From contig NZ_CAKASL010000001.1 in NCBI RefSeq assembly GCF_916858655.1, forward strand, positions 434,001 to 498,000: DNA of 64,000 nt, in the 5' to 3' direction. Of the stretch, positions 8,305 through 16,576 are shown piece by piece. This DNA is from Aeromicrobium sp. Leaf350 (GTDB lineage: Bacteria > Actinomycetota > Actinomycetes > Propionibacteriales > Nocardioidaceae). A program made the translations under genes and the position numbers. The notes beneath the pieces are model-generated. The model did not search any database. It was not told the origin of the DNA and worked only from the letters and a program-made list of their open reading frames with translations. The stretch's first letter is position 1, and the number at the start of each line of letters is the position of its first letter.

Positions 8305-8511
8305 ATGAACGCGTCCCACCCCGACTCCGGGCCCGGCACCGACGGCACGGCGCCCGTCGACCCGAAGACGTCGCCCGACACCGAGCCCGACACCGACGAG
8401 CCGCCGACGCAGGCGTCGCCGGACGCCAGCGAGGTCGACGACGACGGCCGCCCGGCCGAGCCCCTCGAGCCCGCCAGCGGCTCCGACCGCGAGCCCGACG
8501 CGGACTCCTGA
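8305..8511 (+). CDS. Small acidic disordered protein
   Basis: 68 residues, almost entirely Asp, Glu, Pro, Ser, Thr and Gly (MNASHPDSGPGTDGT...), with no predicted fold, signal peptide or membrane segment. Composition resembles the 52-residue protein at 15815 and the 70-residue protein at 29907, all near SigB-type signals. GAGGAG lies 6 nt before the ATG at 8305. Intrinsically disordered acidic proteins of this kind are often desiccation or osmotic-stress proteins, but no function is known. Coding status rests on the ribosome-binding site, the promoter and codon third-position GC. Confidence 0.6.
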   Translation: MNASHPDSGPGTDGTAPVDPKTSPDTEPDTDEPPTQASPDASEVDDDGRPAEPLEPASGSDREPDADS

Positions 8512-8584
8512 GACCGGTCCTCGTCGGCCGGTGCCCCCGGCCCGGCCGGCGAGCGACCACTGCAACTTCGCGGTTCACTGAGAC

Positions 8585-9538
8585 ATGCGAGCGATCTGGA
8601 AGGGCGCCATCAGCTTCGGCCTCGTCTCGGTGCCGGTGAAGGTCTACAGCGCGACGTCGTCGCACGACCTCCCCCTGCACCAGGTGCACTCCGAGGACGG
8701 CGGGCGCATCAAGTACCAGCGACGGTGCGAGGAGTGCGGCAAGGTCGTGCCCTACGAGGACATCGACCGCGCTTACGAGGAGGGCGGCCGCCGGGTCGTG
8801 CTGAGCGAGGACGACTTCGAGCTCCTCCCGGCCGAGCGCGACCACGAGATCGAGGTCGTCGAGTTCGTGCCGGCCGACCAGGTCGAGATCCTCCGTCTCG
8901 ACAAGGCGTACTTCCTCGAGCCCGAGGACAAGGCGCTCAAGCCGTACACGCTGCTGCGCCGCGCCCTGGAGGACACCGACCGCACCGCGATCGTGCGCTT
9001 CGCCCTGCGCCGCAAGACGCGGCTCGCCGCCCTGCGCGTCCGCGGCGACGTGCTGGTGCTGCAGACCATGCTCTGGGACGACGAGGTCCGCTCCCCCGCG
9101 TTCGACGTCCTGGAGAACACGCCGAAGATCTCGCAGCGCGAGCGCGACATGGCCCAGCAGCTCGTCGAGTCGCTGTCCGACGACTTCGATCCCGGCGCGT
9201 TCACCGACGAGTACCAGGAGCAGCTGCGCGACCTCATCGCCCAGAAGCTCGAGAAGGGCGACGACGCCGAGGTGCTGGTGACCGACGACAGTGGCGACGA
9301 CTCCGGCGACAACGTGATCGACCTGATGGACGCGCTCGAGCGCAGCCTGTCGAAGAAGGCCGGCGCGAAGAAGAAGGCACCCGCCAAGAAGTCGGCGGCG
9401 AAGAAGACCACCGCGAAGAAGACTCCGGCCAAGAAGACCCCGGCCAAGAAGGCGGCGACGAAGAAGACCACCGCGAAGAAGGCCCCCGCCAAGAAGGCCG
9501 CCGCGAAGAAGACGGCGCCCAAGAAGAAGTCTGCGTGA
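8585..9538 (+). CDS. ku: Non-homologous end joining protein Ku
   Basis: 317 residues. The Ku core spans residues 1-255: MRAIWKGAISFGLVSVPVKVYSAT, then IKYQRRCEECGKVVPYEDI and EPEDKALKPYTLLRRAL. It forms the homodimeric ring that binds DNA ends and recruits LigD. The tail from about residue 258 is a long lysine/alanine repeat (AKKTTAKKTPAKK type), as in actinobacterial Ku proteins where it adds DNA affinity. The Ku stop and the LigD GTG are separated by one base, so the pair is co-transcribed and probably translationally coupled. The ATG at 8585 lacks a strong Shine-Dalgarno. Confidence 0.97.
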   Translation: MRAIWKGAISFGLVSVPVKVYSATSSHDLPLHQVHSEDGGRIKYQRRCEECGKVVPYEDIDRAYEEGGRRVVLSEDDFELLPAERDHEIEVVEFVPADQVEILRLDKAYFLEPEDKALKPYTLLRRALEDTDRTAIVRFALRRKTRLAALRVRGDVLVLQTMLWDDEVRSPAFDVLENTPKISQRERDMAQQLVESLSDDFDPGAFTDEYQEQLRDLIAQKLEKGDDAEVLVTDDSGDDSGDNVIDLMDALERSLSKKAGAKKKAPAKKSAAKKTTAKKTPAKKTPAKKAATKKTTAKKAPAKKAAAKKTAPKKKSA

Positions 9539-9539
9539 C

Positions 9540-11900
9540 GTGGCAGCGGCCGTCACGACCGAGCTCGGCGGTCGGCAGCTGCGGCTGACCAACCCCGACA
9601 AGGTGCTGTACCCGGCCACGGGCACGACCAAGGCCGAGGTCATCGACTACTACCTCCAAGTCGCGCCGTACCTCCTCCCGCACGTGACGGGACGCATCGT
9701 GACGCGCAAGCGGTGGGTCGACGGCGTGGGCACCGCGGACGACCCGGGCGAGGTCTTCTTCGAGAAGAACCTGCCCGACTCGGCGCCCGACTGGATCCCT
9801 CGCGTCGGCATCGAGCACAAGGCGCGCACCACGACCTACCCGCTGTTCGTCGAGCCCGCGGCGCTCGCCTGGGCCGGACAGGTCGCAGCGCTCGAGCTGC
9901 ACGTGCCGCAGTGGAGAGTCGGACCGAGCGGCACGCACGAGAACCCCGACCGCCTCGTGCTCGACCTCGACCCCGGCCCGGGCACCGGCCTGCCCGAGTG
10001 CGTCGTGGTGGCCAAGCGGGCGCGCGCCCTGCTGAAGGACATCGGCCTGGACCCGTTCCCGGTCACGAGTGGCAGCAAGGGCCTCCACCTGTACGCCGCG
10101 CTCGACGGCACCAACGACGCGGATTCCATCAACGCCTTCGCCAAGCGCGTCGCCCAGGCGCTCGAGGAGGAGCTGCCGGACCTCGTCGTCTCGTCGATGC
10201 GCAAGACCGACCGCACCGACAAGGTGCTCGTCGACTGGAGCCAGAACAATGGCGCCAAGACGACCATTGCGCCGTACTCGCTGCGCGGGCGTGACGAGCC
10301 GTTCGTCGCGGTGCCGCGCACCTGGCGCGAGCTCAACGACCCCGACCTGCGCCACCTGCGGCTCGACGAGGTGCTGGCCCGGATGAAGCGTCGCAAGGAC
10401 CCGATGGCCGCCCTGGGCCGCTCAGCCGTTCACGACGGGGTCGAGGAGACCGACCGCCTCCAGGCGTACCGCGCCAAGCGCGACGCGTCACGCACGCCCG
10501 AGCCGGTGCCGAAGGGGCGGCCGAAGGGCTCGGGCGAGGGACGCGTCTTCGTGGTCCACGAGCACCACGCGAGCAGCCTCCACTGGGACCTGCGTCTCGA
10601 GCGCGACGGCGTGCTGCGGTGCTGGGCCCTGCCGAAGGGCATCCCGGACGACCCGCGCCGCAACCGGCTCGCGGTGCCCACCGAGGACCACCCGCTGGAG
10701 TACGCCACGTGGGAGGGCACGATCCCGCAGGGCGAGTACGGCGGCGGCGAGTCGCTGATCTGGGACTCCGGCACGTACGAGACCGAGAAGTGGAACGACG
10801 GAGAGGTCATCGTGACGCTCCGCGGGGGCGAGGACGGCGGGCTCGGCGGCGAGCGACGCATCGCGCTCGTGCGGACCGGCAAGAACTGGCTCGCCCACGT
10901 CATGAAGCCGGCCGGGGTGGGCGAGCGCGGCTCGCTGAGGAAGCTCGCCGTCGAGCCGATGCTGGCCAGTCCCGGCACCGCGTCCGACCTGTCCGGCGAC
11001 GACTGGGCGTTCGAGATGAAGTGGGACGGCGTGCGCACGATCGCCGTGCTGGACGGTGGCGACGTGTCGCTCCTGAGCCGCACCGGCCGGCAGGTCGCCC
11101 CCACCTACCCCGAGGTGACGGAGGCGCTCGCCTCGATCGCCCCCGGGGAACCGATCGTGCTCGACGGCGAGGTCGTGGCCCTCGGCCGGCGCGGGGCGCC
11201 CGACTTCGGTCTGCTGCAGCAGCGCATCCAGCTCAGCGCACCGGCCGACGTCGCGGCAGCGCGCGAACAGGTGCCCGTCCGGTTCTTGGTGTTCGACGTG
11301 CTGCGCGCGGGCGGTCGCGACCTCACGTCGCTCGCCTACGCCAGGCGCCGCGAGGAGCTGGCCGACCTCGCGCTCGACGACCTGGAGTCCGTCGAGGTGC
11401 CCCCGGCGTTCACCGGGACGCTCGAGGAGGCGATCGAGGAGAGCCGCGGTCGTGGCCTGGAGGGAGTCCTGGCGAAGCGCGTGGGCTCCAAGTACCTGCC
11501 CGGGAAGCGGTCGAGCTCCTGGGTCAAGCTCAAGCACCAGCGCTCGCAGTCGGTCGTGATCGGCGGCTGGCGCCCCGGCAACGGGCGCCGGTCCGGTTCG
11601 ATCGGCTCGCTGCTGGTCGGCGTGCCGGAGGACGGCGGCCTGACCTACCTGGGCCGGGTCGGCACCGGCTTCAGCGAGCGCGACCTCGAGGAGCTCGCCT
11701 CGCGCCTCCAGCGGTCCGAGCGCAAGACCTCGCCGTTCGCCGACGTCCCCCGCGACGTCGCGCGGGTGGCCCGGTGGGTCACGCCCCGCATCGTGGGCGA
11801 GGTCGACTTCACCGAGCTCACCGGCGACGGCCACCTTCGCCACCCCGTGTGGAAGGGCCTGCGCACGGACGTGGCGGCCGGCGACGTCCGACGGGAGTGA
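9540..11900 (+). CDS. ligD: Multifunctional NHEJ ligase LigD (POL-PE-LIG)
   Basis: 786 residues, GTG start one base after the ku stop. The polymerase/primase domain (1-300) shows LTNPDKVLYPATGTTK, DLDPGPGTGL and VTSGSKGLHLYA. The 3'-phosphoesterase domain (about 330-480) shows VVHEHHASSLHWDLRLERDG and GTIPQGEYGGG. The ATP-dependent ligase domain (about 495-786) has its nucleotidyl Lys in FEMKWDGVR, followed by VLDGEVVAL and WVKLKHQR. This POL-PE-LIG order is the mycobacterial one, unlike the Pseudomonas order. With Ku it repairs double-strand breaks, including ribonucleotide insertion before ligation. Confidence 0.97.
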   Translation: MAAAVTTELGGRQLRLTNPDKVLYPATGTTKAEVIDYYLQVAPYLLPHVTGRIVTRKRWVDGVGTADDPGEVFFEKNLPDSAPDWIPRVGIEHKARTTTYPLFVEPAALAWAGQVAALELHVPQWRVGPSGTHENPDRLVLDLDPGPGTGLPECVVVAKRARALLKDIGLDPFPVTSGSKGLHLYAALDGTNDADSINAFAKRVAQALEEELPDLVVSSMRKTDRTDKVLVDWSQNNGAKTTIAPYSLRGRDEPFVAVPRTWRELNDPDLRHLRLDEVLARMKRRKDPMAALGRSAVHDGVEETDRLQAYRAKRDASRTPEPVPKGRPKGSGEGRVFVVHEHHASSLHWDLRLERDGVLRCWALPKGIPDDPRRNRLAVPTEDHPLEYATWEGTIPQGEYGGGESLIWDSGTYETEKWNDGEVIVTLRGGEDGGLGGERRIALVRTGKNWLAHVMKPAGVGERGSLRKLAVEPMLASPGTASDLSGDDWAFEMKWDGVRTIAVLDGGDVSLLSRTGRQVAPTYPEVTEALASIAPGEPIVLDGEVVALGRRGAPDFGLLQQRIQLSAPADVAAAREQVPVRFLVFDVLRAGGRDLTSLAYARRREELADLALDDLESVEVPPAFTGTLEEAIEESRGRGLEGVLAKRVGSKYLPGKRSSSWVKLKHQRSQSVVIGGWRPGNGRRSGSIGSLLVGVPEDGGLTYLGRVGTGFSERDLEELASRLQRSERKTSPFADVPRDVARVARWVTPRIVGEVDFTELTGDGHLRHPVWKGLRTDVAAGDVRRE

Positions 11901-11927
11901 CGGGGAGACCACCAGGTCCTGGAAGGC

Positions 11928-12497
11928 TCAGATGCGGGGGCCGCGGCCACCGACGACCTGGACGATCGTGGCGTTGAACGCCTCGAGGTCGTCGGGGTTG
12001 CGCGAGGTGATGAGGTCCCAGCCGTTGCCCGGGCAGTGGAAGACCGTCTCGTCCACCCAGGTGCCGCCCGCGTTGGTGATGTCGGTGCGCAGCGAGGGGA
12101 ACGACGTGAGGGTCTTGCCCGGCAGCACCGCGGCCTCGACGAGCGCCCACGGTCCGTGGCAGATCGCCGCGACCGGCTTCTTCGCCTCGACGAAGGCCGT
12201 GACGATCGCGACCGAGGCGGCGTCCGCGCGGACGTGGTCGGCGTTCACCGTGCCGCCGGGGATGACGAGCGCGTCGTAGTCGGTCACCTGGACGTCGCCC
12301 ACGGCGATGTCGGGGTCGAACGTGCTGTCCTTGTCGGTGTCGCCGACCATCGACTGCACGGGCTCCACCTTCGGCGCGGCGTGCACGGCGGTGCCTCCGG
12401 CCTCGCGGATCGCCGCCAGCGGCTGCTCCAGCTCGGCCTTCTCGACACCCTCCTGCGAGGTGAGGACGAGGATCTTCGTGCCGTTCAGGGTGCTCAT
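11928..12497 (-). CDS. PfpI/YfkM-type DJ-1 superfamily protein (general stress)
   Basis: 189 residues. The PfpI fold is shown by KILVLTSQEGVEKAEL at the N-terminus, DYDALVIPGGTVNAD and the nucleophile elbow AAICHGPWALVEA, with the reactive Cys. PGKTLTSFPSLRTDITNAGG is typical of the PfpI/general stress protein 18 branch (proposed protease or deglycase). The start at 12497 has AAGGAG 8 nt upstream. A GGGTACT element 37 nt upstream suggests SigB-type control, which fits the general-stress behaviour of this family in Bacillus. Confidence 0.88.
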   Translation of the reverse strand: MSTLNGTKILVLTSQEGVEKAELEQPLAAIREAGGTAVHAAPKVEPVQSMVGDTDKDSTFDPDIAVGDVQVTDYDALVIPGGTVNADHVRADAASVAIVTAFVEAKKPVAAICHGPWALVEAAVLPGKTLTSFPSLRTDITNAGGTWVDETVFHCPGNGWDLITSRNPDDLEAFNATIVQVVGGRGPRI

Positions 12498-12534
12498 GCG
12501 GGTTCTCCTTCGGATCGAGTACGTCGGAAAGGGA

Positions 12535-12540
12535 GTACCC
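12535..12540 (-). promoter_or_regulatory. GGGTACT -10-like element upstream of pfpI
   Basis: GGGTACT reads on the minus strand, 37 nt before the start at 12497. The upstream half is weak: at spacer 15 the tetramer is GTGA rather than GNNT. I keep it as a candidate because of the stress-type gene downstream and the repeated motif in this region. Confidence 0.4.
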
Positions 12541-12583
12541 CGTCGACGCTAACCCTCACCCAAGCGAGCCCGGACGTGCGAAA

Positions 12584-12603
12584 GGAGGGGCACGAGCCCC
12601 TCC
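12584..12603. other. GC-rich hairpin between pfpI and helR
   Basis: GGAGGGG (12584-12590) and CCCCTCC (12597-12603) pair perfectly around a 6-nt loop. It lies upstream of both divergent genes and just before the helR promoter region. Its role is unknown; it could insulate the two promoters or block read-through. Confidence 0.5.
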
Positions 12604-12627
12604 GTGATCCAAGGTATAGCGCGAACC

Positions 12628-12646
12628 GGGGCTTGCCGCAAGACCC
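12628..12646. promoter_or_regulatory. Rifamycin-associated element (RAE)-like inverted repeat
   Basis: GGGGCTTGCCGCAAGACCC is a 9-1-9 inverted repeat with one mismatch. It agrees with the recalled actinobacterial RAE (GGGGCTTGC-N-GCAAGCCCC) at all but one arm position. A TATAGC hexamer at 12615-12620 suggests a promoter whose start point falls at or just before the repeat. RAEs precede rifamycin-inducible resistance genes, including helR. Confidence 0.75.
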
Positions 12647-12702
12647 CCTCCCTGACCCAGAATGGCCGGCCGACGCTGCAATCCGAGGGGAAACGGGGCA
12701 CC

Positions 12703-14898
12703 ATGGCCAGCTCGCACGACACGATCTTCCACCTGCCGGACGGGCTCGCCGCCAAGGCGGACGCCGCGCTGGTGGCCGATGACGACCAGCACTTCGACCG
12801 GATCGGCAGGTCGCTCGCGACCCAGGTCGGCGAGCACACGGCTCGGCTCGACGAGGCGCGCAAGCGGCCGACCCGGGGCGGCACGGAGGCGCTCGAGCGC
12901 GACCAGGAGGTGCACCACCTGACGTCGCGTCTCGCGCTGCTGCGCCGGTTCGGCGTCGACCTGTGCCTGGGGCGCATGGTCACCACGGACGGCGAGCGGG
13001 TCTACGTGGGTCGGCTCGGCCTGCACGACGCCGGCGGCGAGCGGCTGATGGTCGACTGGCGCTCCCCCGTCGCCGAACCGTTCTTCGGCGCGACGCACGC
13101 CGACCCGATGGGGCTCGCCAGCCGCCGCCGGTACCGCTGGAGCCAGGGCCGCATCACCGACTACTGGGACGAGGCGTTCACGCAGGACGGCCTGGAGTCC
13201 TCGGTCGCGCTCGACGACCAGTCGGCCTTCATCGCGTCGCTCGGGACGAGCCGCTCCGAGCGGATGCGGGACGTGCTCGGCACGATCCAGTCCGACCAGG
13301 ACGCGATCATCCGGGCCGGCTCCAGCGGTGCGCTCGTCATCGACGGAGGACCCGGCACCGGCAAGACCGTCGTCGCCCTGCACCGCACCGCCTACCTGCT
13401 GTACTCCGACCCTCGGCTCGGCCACCGCAGGGGCGGCGTGCTGTTCGTCGGGCCGCACGCGCCGTACCTGGCCTACGTGGCCGACGTGCTGCCGAGCCTC
13501 GGCGAGGAGGGCGTCCAGACATGCACCGTGCGCGACCTCGTGCCCGAGGGGCGACGTGCGCGCGCCGAGTCCGATCCCGAGGTCGCCCGGCTCAAGGCCG
13601 GCGTCGAGCTGCTGACCGCGATCGAGCCCGCCGTCGCCCTGTACGAGGAGGCACCCACCCAGCCCCTCTCGGTCGAGACGCCCTGGGCCGACGTCCGCCT
13701 CGCGTCGCGCGACTGGGCGGAGGCGTTCGCGGCGGCCGAGCCCGGCGTCCCGCACAACGTGGCCCGCGACCAGGTGTGGGACGCCCTCGTCGCGATCGTC
13801 GCCGACCGGGTGGCGGAGGCGCTCGGCGACGTCGACGACGACCCCGAGGCGGAGCGCGGCCCCAGCGACGGTCTCCGGCGCTCGCTCGACCGCAACCGCG
13901 ACCTGCGGGAGACCTTCGACCGCGCCTGGACGATCGTCGAGCCCACCGACCTGGTCGCCGACCTCTGGACCGTGCCGGCCTACCTGCAACGGTGCGCCCC
14001 GTGGCTGAGCGACCAGCAGGTGCAGCTGCTGCAGCGCGACGACGGCTACGCGTGGACCGAGGCCGACCTGCCGCTGCTCGACGCCGCACGCCTGCGCCTG
14101 GGCGACCCCGACGCCTCGGCCCGACGCCGACGCCAGCAGGAGGCCGTGGCGGTCGAGCGCGACCGCATGAGCCGCGTCGTGGACGACCTGATCGCGACCG
14201 ACGACTCCGAGCTCATGCTGATGTCGATGCTGAGGGGCGACGACCTCAAGGCGTCGCTCGACGACGCGGCGGTCGCGCCGGACGCCGACCCGGACCTGCT
14301 GGCCGGGCCGTTCGCGCACGTCGTGGTCGACGAGGCCCAGGAGCTCACCGACGCCGAGTGGCAGATGCTGCTGGTGAGGTGCCCCTCCCGCAGTCTCACG
14401 ATCGTGGGCGACCGCGCCCAGGCGAGGCACGGCTTCGCCGAGTCGTGGGCCGAGCGGCTCGCCCGCATCGGGCTGGACCAGGTCGAGCTCGCGTCGCTGA
14501 CGATCAACTACCGCACGCCCGCGGAGGTGATGTCCGAGGCCGAGCCGGTGATCCGGGCGGCGCTGCCGGACGCGAACGTGCCGACGTCCATCCGCAGCAC
14601 CGGAGAGCCTGTCACGCACGGCGACGTCGCCGAGCTCGAGGACGTGCTGACCGCCTGGCTCGAGTCGACGGACGAGGGCACGGCCTGCGTCATCGCGCGC
14701 GCACCGTCGGACCAGGCGCCGGCGGATCCGCGGGTCCGGACGCTGACGCCCACCCTGGCCAAGGGACTCGAGTTCGACCTCGTCGTGCTCGTCGACCCGG
14801 AGACCTTCGGCACCGGCATCGCAGGCGCCGTGGACCGCTACGTCGCCATGACACGAGCCACGCAGCGGCTCGTCGTCCTGACGTCGCCGTCGGTCTGA
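12703..14898 (+). CDS. helR: HelR-type RNA polymerase recycling ATPase (HelD family)
   Basis: 731 residues. The coiled N-terminal arm (about 20-90) is followed by YVGRLGLHD and MVDWRSPVAEPFF, the HelD-family signature, then a UvrD-like core: Walker A GGPGTGKTVVALHRTAYLL (about residue 210), Walker B VVVDEAQELTDAEW (about 540) and C-terminal helicase motifs including TPTLAKGLEFDLVVLV and VAMTRATQRLVVLTS. HelD proteins dislodge RNA polymerase from nucleic acid. The HelR branch also displaces rifamycins from RNA polymerase and protects it. The RAE in the leader supports the HelR assignment. The ATG at 12703 is preceded by GGGGAAACGGGG; an upstream in-frame alternative starts at 12604 within the regulatory region. 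Confidence 0.82.
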   Translation: MASSHDTIFHLPDGLAAKADAALVADDDQHFDRIGRSLATQVGEHTARLDEARKRPTRGGTEALERDQEVHHLTSRLALLRRFGVDLCLGRMVTTDGERVYVGRLGLHDAGGERLMVDWRSPVAEPFFGATHADPMGLASRRRYRWSQGRITDYWDEAFTQDGLESSVALDDQSAFIASLGTSRSERMRDVLGTIQSDQDAIIRAGSSGALVIDGGPGTGKTVVALHRTAYLLYSDPRLGHRRGGVLFVGPHAPYLAYVADVLPSLGEEGVQTCTVRDLVPEGRRARAESDPEVARLKAGVELLTAIEPAVALYEEAPTQPLSVETPWADVRLASRDWAEAFAAAEPGVPHNVARDQVWDALVAIVADRVAEALGDVDDDPEAERGPSDGLRRSLDRNRDLRETFDRAWTIVEPTDLVADLWTVPAYLQRCAPWLSDQQVQLLQRDDGYAWTEADLPLLDAARLRLGDPDASARRRRQQEAVAVERDRMSRVVDDLIATDDSELMLMSMLRGDDLKASLDDAAVAPDADPDLLAGPFAHVVVDEAQELTDAEWQMLLVRCPSRSLTIVGDRAQARHGFAESWAERLARIGLDQVELASLTINYRTPAEVMSEAEPVIRAALPDANVPTSIRSTGEPVTHGDVAELEDVLTAWLESTDEGTACVIARAPSDQAPADPRVRTLTPTLAKGLEFDLVVLVDPETFGTGIAGAVDRYVAMTRATQRLVVLTSPSV

Positions 14899-15009
14899 GC
14901 CGGCGAGTGGGGTCCGCCCGGTTGCCGGGGCTTGGAGCGCGTGGTTCCGTGGAGGGGACTCACCGGTTGAGCACTCAGCCGTTCGAGTCCGAACCCCGGG
15001 GACGTACCC

Positions 15010-15774
15010 ATGTCAGTCTCAGTCGACCTCGAGGAGCAGTCTCACCGGTTGCTCACCGAAGCCCATTCGCACGGATCGCTCCAGCGCGAACGCCTCCAGA
15101 ACCAGGTCATCGAGGACAACCTCCCTCTCGCGCGCCGTCTCTCGCGCCGCTACTGCGGTCGAGGGGTCGCGGCCGACGACCTCGAGCAGGTGGCTCGACT
15201 CGGTCTGCTCCAGGCGGTGCGACGGTTCGACGTCGAGCAGCGCTCGTTCCTGGCCTTCGCCATCCCGACGATCTTGGGTGAGCTGCGGCGCCACTTCCGC
15301 GACCAGGCCTGGGTCGTGCGTCCCGGACGTCGGATCCAGGAGGTCCAGGCTGCGGCGACGGCCGCGCGGGACGATCTTCGCGCCGAGCTGTCCCGCGAGC
15401 CGACGTCCCACGAGGTTGCCGATCGCATCGACCAGCCCGTCGCGGCGCTGACCGAGGCCGACGCCGTCGCGGGTGCGTTCTCGCCGCGGTCGCTCGACGC
15501 CCCGACGCCCGGGACCGACGTGGCGCTCGCGCAGACCCTCGGCGCCGAGGACCCGAACCTCGCGCTCGCCGAGGGACTCGTGGCCGTCGCCCCGGCCATC
15601 CGCGCGCTCGACGAGCGGGACCGACGCCTCCTGCAGCTGCGCTTCGCCGAGGACCGGAAGCAGAAGGACATCGGCCGCGAGCTCGGGATCTCGCAGATGC
15701 AGGTCTCGCGACGCCTGACCACGGTGCTCGCCCGACTCCGCGACGCCGTCGACGACACGCCACTGGCGAGCTGA
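15010..15774 (+). CDS. SigB/SigF/SigG-subfamily sigma factor
   Basis: 254 residues. Region 2 is EDNLPLARRLSRRYCGRGVAADDLEQVARLGLLQAVRRFD and FLAFAIPTILGELRRHFRDQAWVVRPGR; the ILGELRRHFRD and WxVRPGR signatures are specific to the stress/sporulation SigB-SigF-SigG group. Region 3 includes LSREPTSHEVADRI and region 4 RFAEDRKQKDIGRELGISQMQVSRRLTTVLARLR. These factors recognise GTTT/GNNT-N14-16-GGGTAC-like promoters, found in at least eight places in this window. No RsbW-like anti-sigma or RsbV gene is next to it, and I see no autoregulatory GGGTAC in its own upstream region. GGGGA lies 7 nt before the ATG. Confidence 0.93.
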   Translation: MSVSVDLEEQSHRLLTEAHSHGSLQRERLQNQVIEDNLPLARRLSRRYCGRGVAADDLEQVARLGLLQAVRRFDVEQRSFLAFAIPTILGELRRHFRDQAWVVRPGRRIQEVQAAATAARDDLRAELSREPTSHEVADRIDQPVAALTEADAVAGAFSPRSLDAPTPGTDVALAQTLGAEDPNLALAEGLVAVAPAIRALDERDRRLLQLRFAEDRKQKDIGRELGISQMQVSRRLTTVLARLRDAVDDTPLAS

Positions 15775-15814
15775 ACGGGCACCGAGACATCTCCACCCAT
15801 CGAGAGGACGCACC

Positions 15815-15973
15815 ATGACCATCGCTCCGCAGGATCCTGACCGTCCCCCGGTCAAGCCGACGCAGCCGGACACGCCCGGGGCCGACCCGGCGATCGAGCC
15901 GGGACTCCCGGCTCCGGACCCTGACGTCGACCCCGCGGGCACCCCGGCGGGAGACCCGGTCCCGAGCGACTGA
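15815..15973 (+). CDS. Small proline-rich acidic protein downstream of the sigma gene
   Basis: 52 residues (MTIAPQDPDRPPVKPTQP...), rich in Pro, Asp and Gly and predicted disordered. It starts 40 nt after the sigma-factor stop with GAGAGG before the ATG at 15815, so it is probably co-transcribed. Proline-Asp composition is similar to the 68-residue protein at 8305. I do not recognise a family; a stress-protein role is inferred from its position only. Confidence 0.55.
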   Translation: MTIAPQDPDRPPVKPTQPDTPGADPAIEPGLPAPDPDVDPAGTPAGDPVPSD

Positions 15974-16006
15974 CTCGCGGTCCGGCGAAACTTCCTGCGT
16001 CCGACG

Positions 16007-16031
16007 GCATGCGACTCGGCGGAGCGGGTAC
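16007..16031 (+). promoter_or_regulatory. SigB/SigF-type promoter GCAT-N15-GGGTAC
   Basis: GCAT at 16007-16010 and GGGTAC at 16026-16031 with a 15-nt spacer. An ATG follows exactly 9 nt after GGGTAC, at 16041. It points toward the 11-bp hairpin at 16103 and the convergent SRPBCC gene. Confidence 0.65.
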
Positions 16032-16040
16032 GTCTCCTGC

Positions 16041-16259
16041 ATGGATCGGGTGCCCCGCGGGACAGCCGCTCCCAGGCCCCGGTGGTCAAGCCCACGGCTA
16101 CCGGGGCCGCCCCCTGTCGGGGCGGCCCCACGAGCTCAGAGGCGGTCGAGCACCGTGGTCATGTCGTCCTCGGTGTCGCTGCCGATCTTCTCGAACACGA
16201 GCTTCACGAACGGCGTGCCGAGCTTGGCGGCGCCCTTCATCTCGATCTCCGCCGTGTAG
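16041..16259 (+). CDS. Candidate leaderless small ORF or stress sRNA locus
   Basis: An open frame of 72 codons (MDRVPRGTAAPRPRWSS...) begins exactly 9 nt after a good SigB-type promoter, the same geometry as four other genes here. Against a protein, the frame runs through a strong terminator hairpin (16103-16129) and over 124 bp antisense to the SRPBCC gene, and its product is low-complexity Pro/Arg/Ser. A transcript ending at the hairpin would be about 90 nt and could be a small RNA. The coding call is weak; transcription is the better-supported part. Confidence 0.3.
   Translation: MDRVPRGTAAPRPRWSSPRLPGPPPVGAAPRAQRRSSTVVMSSSVSLPIFSNTSFTNGVPSLAAPFISISAV
16103..16129. terminator. Bidirectional terminator hairpin
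   Basis: GGGGCCGCCCC (16103-16113) and GGGGCGGCCCC (16119-16129) form a perfect 11-bp stem with a CTGTC loop. It lies 7 bp past the stop of the minus-strand SRPBCC gene and downstream of the plus-strand promoter at 16007. Confidence 0.75.
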
Positions 16260-16567
16260 GTGATCTCGCTGCCGTCGCCCGCGGGCACGACCTCGATGGT
16301 GTCGGTCGTGCTGGCCGAGTCGTTCGACCCGGTGAACACGACCCGCGAGTCGGTCAGCTCGACGAGCTCGTAGACGAGCTCGGTCGACACACCGGCGATC
16401 TTCGAGACGTTGTGCCAGCGCGTGCCGACCTCGACCGGGCCGCTGTCGATCTGCTGGCACGTCTCCGTGCCGGGATCCCACTCCTCGGCGTTCGCGAAGT
16501 CCTTGAGGTAGTCGAGGACGACGGCAGGCGTGGGCTGGACGGTGAACGTACGGCTGATGGTGGTCAT
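16136..16567 (-). CDS. SRPBCC family protein (polyketide cyclase/START-like)
   Basis: 143 residues. The helix-grip fold is shown by ISRTFTVQPTPAVVLDYLKDFANAEEWDPGTETCQQID, the long beta sheet, and the C-terminal helix AKLGTPFVKLVFEKIGSDTE. These proteins bind hydrophobic ligands; the ligand is unknown. The start at 16567 is fixed by GGTT-N16-GGGTACT ending 9 nt before the ATG without a Shine-Dalgarno, so the mRNA is probably leaderless. It follows the DUF3618/holin/YtxH operon and may also receive read-through from it. Confidence 0.8.
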   Translation of the reverse strand: MTTISRTFTVQPTPAVVLDYLKDFANAEEWDPGTETCQQIDSGPVEVGTRWHNVSKIAGVSTELVYELVELTDSRVVFTGSNDSASTTDTIEVVPAGDGSEITYTAEIEMKGAAKLGTPFVKLVFEKIGSDTEDDMTTVLDRL

Positions 16568-16576
16568 GCGACGGGA

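Noticed and set aside
15004-15009. GTACCC (minus-strand GGGTAC) directly before the sigma-factor ATG
   Set aside because: It faces away from the sigma gene and toward the 3' end of helR, where no minus-strand gene starts. Treated as chance or as part of the leader.
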